64,000 nt of DNA, from NCBI GenBank assembly GCA_016790165.1, contig JAEUPL010000008.1, positions 124,001-188,000 on the forward strand. The letters are read 5' to 3'. The translations under genes and the position numbers were made by a program. This DNA is from Burkholderiales bacterium. GTDB lineage: Bacteria; Pseudomonadota; Gammaproteobacteria; Burkholderiales; Casimicrobiaceae. Positions 62,717 to 64,000 of this stretch are shown in pieces; position 1 is the first letter of the stretch, and each line of letters opens with the position of its first letter. A model generated the notes under the pieces. The model was given only the letters and a program-made list of their open reading frames with translations. It was not told the DNA's origin and did no database searches.

Positions 62717-64000
62717 GGCGTCACTCCGTGCCGCGCAATGATGATGCGCCGCAGGTCGGCGGCCACTATTCGATAGTCGACGCCTGCGTGGTCGAGGCGT
62801 GGCAACTGGCTGCCATCGGTGATGGCATAACCGCGCTCCAGAGCCTGCCACTCTTCGACAAAATCATCAAAGTTGAATCGAACGCGGTCAGGATCGGTTG
62901 CGGCCCCCAGGCCGAGCTCGTCAAGCCAGTCGACGGGGATGGTGTAGCGTTGCAAATACGGCTGCAACGTTTGCTCGAACAACCCGACCGAATAGAAGGC
63001 GTCAGTGGGTTGGTAACTCGGCTCCGCCTGACGGAAGTCCTGCAGCAGGTATTTCACGGACGTGCTCGGCGCGAAGTGCTCATAGCCACTGGATGCCACG
63101 CTCCCGGACAAGGCGCAGACCACGGCAGCGACAATGACTGCGTCAGCGCGGCGCCCCCGGCCGTTGAGCCGCCACGCCACGTACGCTGCCAGCGCGAAAC
63201 CGAAAGCACCGATCAGAGCGTGCACCGCGAAGGCGTCAACCATGCCCTGGGTGTACGCCGCATTGACGAATTCGCCACGAAACAATGCGAGGACAACGAG
63301 CGTGACGGGAATCAGGCACATCGAGCCCAGTAGCCAGTGGAAGCTGCGCCGACGCAAGGTCAACAGGACGGGCGCAAGGAGCAGGGCGAATGCCGGTGTG
63401 ACTGGCAGCAGATACGACGGCAATTTTGATTTCGATGCCGTAAAGAATAAGAAGATGAACGCGCACCAGATCGCCAACAGGAGCGGCAGGTTGATCTCGG
63501 TATTTCGGTAGCAGTGACTCAGGTTGCCCCAACTCTGACGACGCAACAGCGCCAGCACGGCTGGCGTCCAGGGCATCAAGCCAATGATCAGGATCGGGAC
63601 GAAGTAAAACACGGCGCCGAGGCGTTCGTGCTCTTCCTGCGAGAAGCGGCCGAAGTGCTCGTAAATGAAAAAGAAGTGCGTCCATTCAGGGTTGCGCGAC
63701 TGAACAAGCAACGGCCATGGCAGCGCAATAAGCAGGAAGCCGAGCGGACCCCAGAACCACTCGAGTCGGCCCAGCAGTCGCCACTGACGCGTGATGAGGA
63801 CGTAGAGCACAAACACCGCGCCAGGCAAGACGATGCCGATCAGTCCCTTGGAAAGAAAGGCCAACGCTGCGCCTGCCCACGCGGCGACCATCCAGCCGCG
63901 CGCGGCGCCGGCAGACTGTCCGGCGACGCCAAATCCGCGCGCCAATCCGACCAGCGTGAGTGTCATGAACGCGGTCAATCCCATGTCAACGGTGTTGATA
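62713..64000 (-). CDS. arnT: 4-amino-4-deoxy-L-arabinose transferase ArnT, C-terminal part
   Basis: At least 428 codons; the frame is open to base 64000, so the N-terminus and catalytic DE region are missing. ArnT is an inner-membrane glycosyltransferase (PMT/GT39-type) that adds Ara4N to lipid A phosphates. Visible features are TVDMGLTAFMTLTLVGLARG, LSKGLIGIVLPGAVFVLYVL, IEHFGRF-like YEHFGRFSQEEH and SKLPSYLLPVTPAFALLLAP. About eight membrane segments precede a soluble C-terminal domain. The stop overlaps the flippase gene (ATGA). Confidence 0.85.
   Translation of the reverse strand, partial: INTVDMGLTAFMTLTLVGLARGFGVAGQSAGAARGWMVAAWAGAALAFLSKGLIGIVLPGAVFVLYVLITRQWRLLGRLEWFWGPLGFLLIALPWPLLVQSRNPEWTHFFFIYEHFGRFSQEEHERLGAVFYFVPILIIGLMPWTPAVLALLRRQSWGNLSHCYRNTEINLPLLLAIWCAFIFLFFTASKSKLPSYLLPVTPAFALLLAPVLLTLRRRSFHWLLGSMCLIPVTLVVLALFRGEFVNAAYTQGMVDAFAVHALIGAFGFALAAYVAWRLNGRGRRADAVIVAAVVCALSGSVASSGYEHFAPSTSVKYLLQDFRQAEPSYQPTDAFYSVGLFEQTLQPYLQRYTIPVDWLDELGLGAATDPDRVRFNFDDFVEEWQALERGYAITDGSQLPRLDHAGVDYRIVAADLRRIIIARHGVTP

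Overview
The window is high-GC chromosomal DNA of a betaproteobacterium, most likely Burkholderiales or a close relative. The evidence is the order tpiA-secG-tRNA-Leu(GAG)-nuoABCDEFGHIJKLMN, a dapC-dapD-map-glnD block, IPTL-type C-terminal sorting signals, and an arn (lipid A aminoarabinose) cluster with a split arnA. I cannot name the genus. No rRNA, CRISPR array, prophage or intact insertion sequence was seen, and coding density is high throughout.

Layout. 1-4.0 kb (minus strand): dapC, dapD, map and the start of glnD (lysine biosynthesis, N-terminal Met removal, nitrogen signalling). 4.2-9.1 kb: an orphan GspC-like protein, gph, nudB, a secreted barnase-type RNase with its barstar inhibitor and a YccU-type CoA-binding protein, and a secreted protein with four beta/gamma-crystallin-like units. 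9.35-14.1 kb: a peptide/nickel-type ABC importer (two permeases, two ATPases, no binding protein) whose last gene overlaps tpiA. 14.2-29.3 kb: secG, tRNA-Leu and the complete 14-gene respiratory complex I operon. 29.6-36.9 kb: a LysR regulator, an FMN alpha-hydroxy-acid dehydrogenase, an IPTL-CTERM exported protein with a short overlapping leader ORF, a membrane-anchored LuxR regulator with a DUF4199 protein, a periplasmic alpha/beta hydrolase, a CurA-type reductase and a DedA protein. 37.0-42.6 kb: two large paralogous secreted SBBP beta-propeller proteins in one operon, bracketed by matching AACGACC-N7-GGTCGTT palindromes. 42.9-54.4 kb: tldD, a lipoprotein, a second IPTL-CTERM protein, a folE-BLUF pair, a uracil-type permease, a degenerate metallophosphoesterase-like protein, an SDR-DoxX fusion with a DUF2269 protein, and a Bcp peroxiredoxin. 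54.5-57.1 kb: a large secreted zinc metalloprotease. 57.2-64 kb (minus strand): arnT-arnE/F-like-arnB-arnC-arnA(formyltransferase)-arnA(dehydrogenase)-arnD, running off the right edge at arnT.

How it fits together. Complex I and the lysine and folate genes are housekeeping. The accessory interest lies in the cell-surface and secreted repertoire. Two SBBP propellers and the metalloprotease share one C-terminal module (LLRAxLG core, CGxxF end). Two other proteins carry IPTL sorting signals. A blue-light sensor is coupled to GTP cyclohydrolase I. Several genes have a -10-like box only 6-8 bases before the ATG, which suggests leaderless transcripts.
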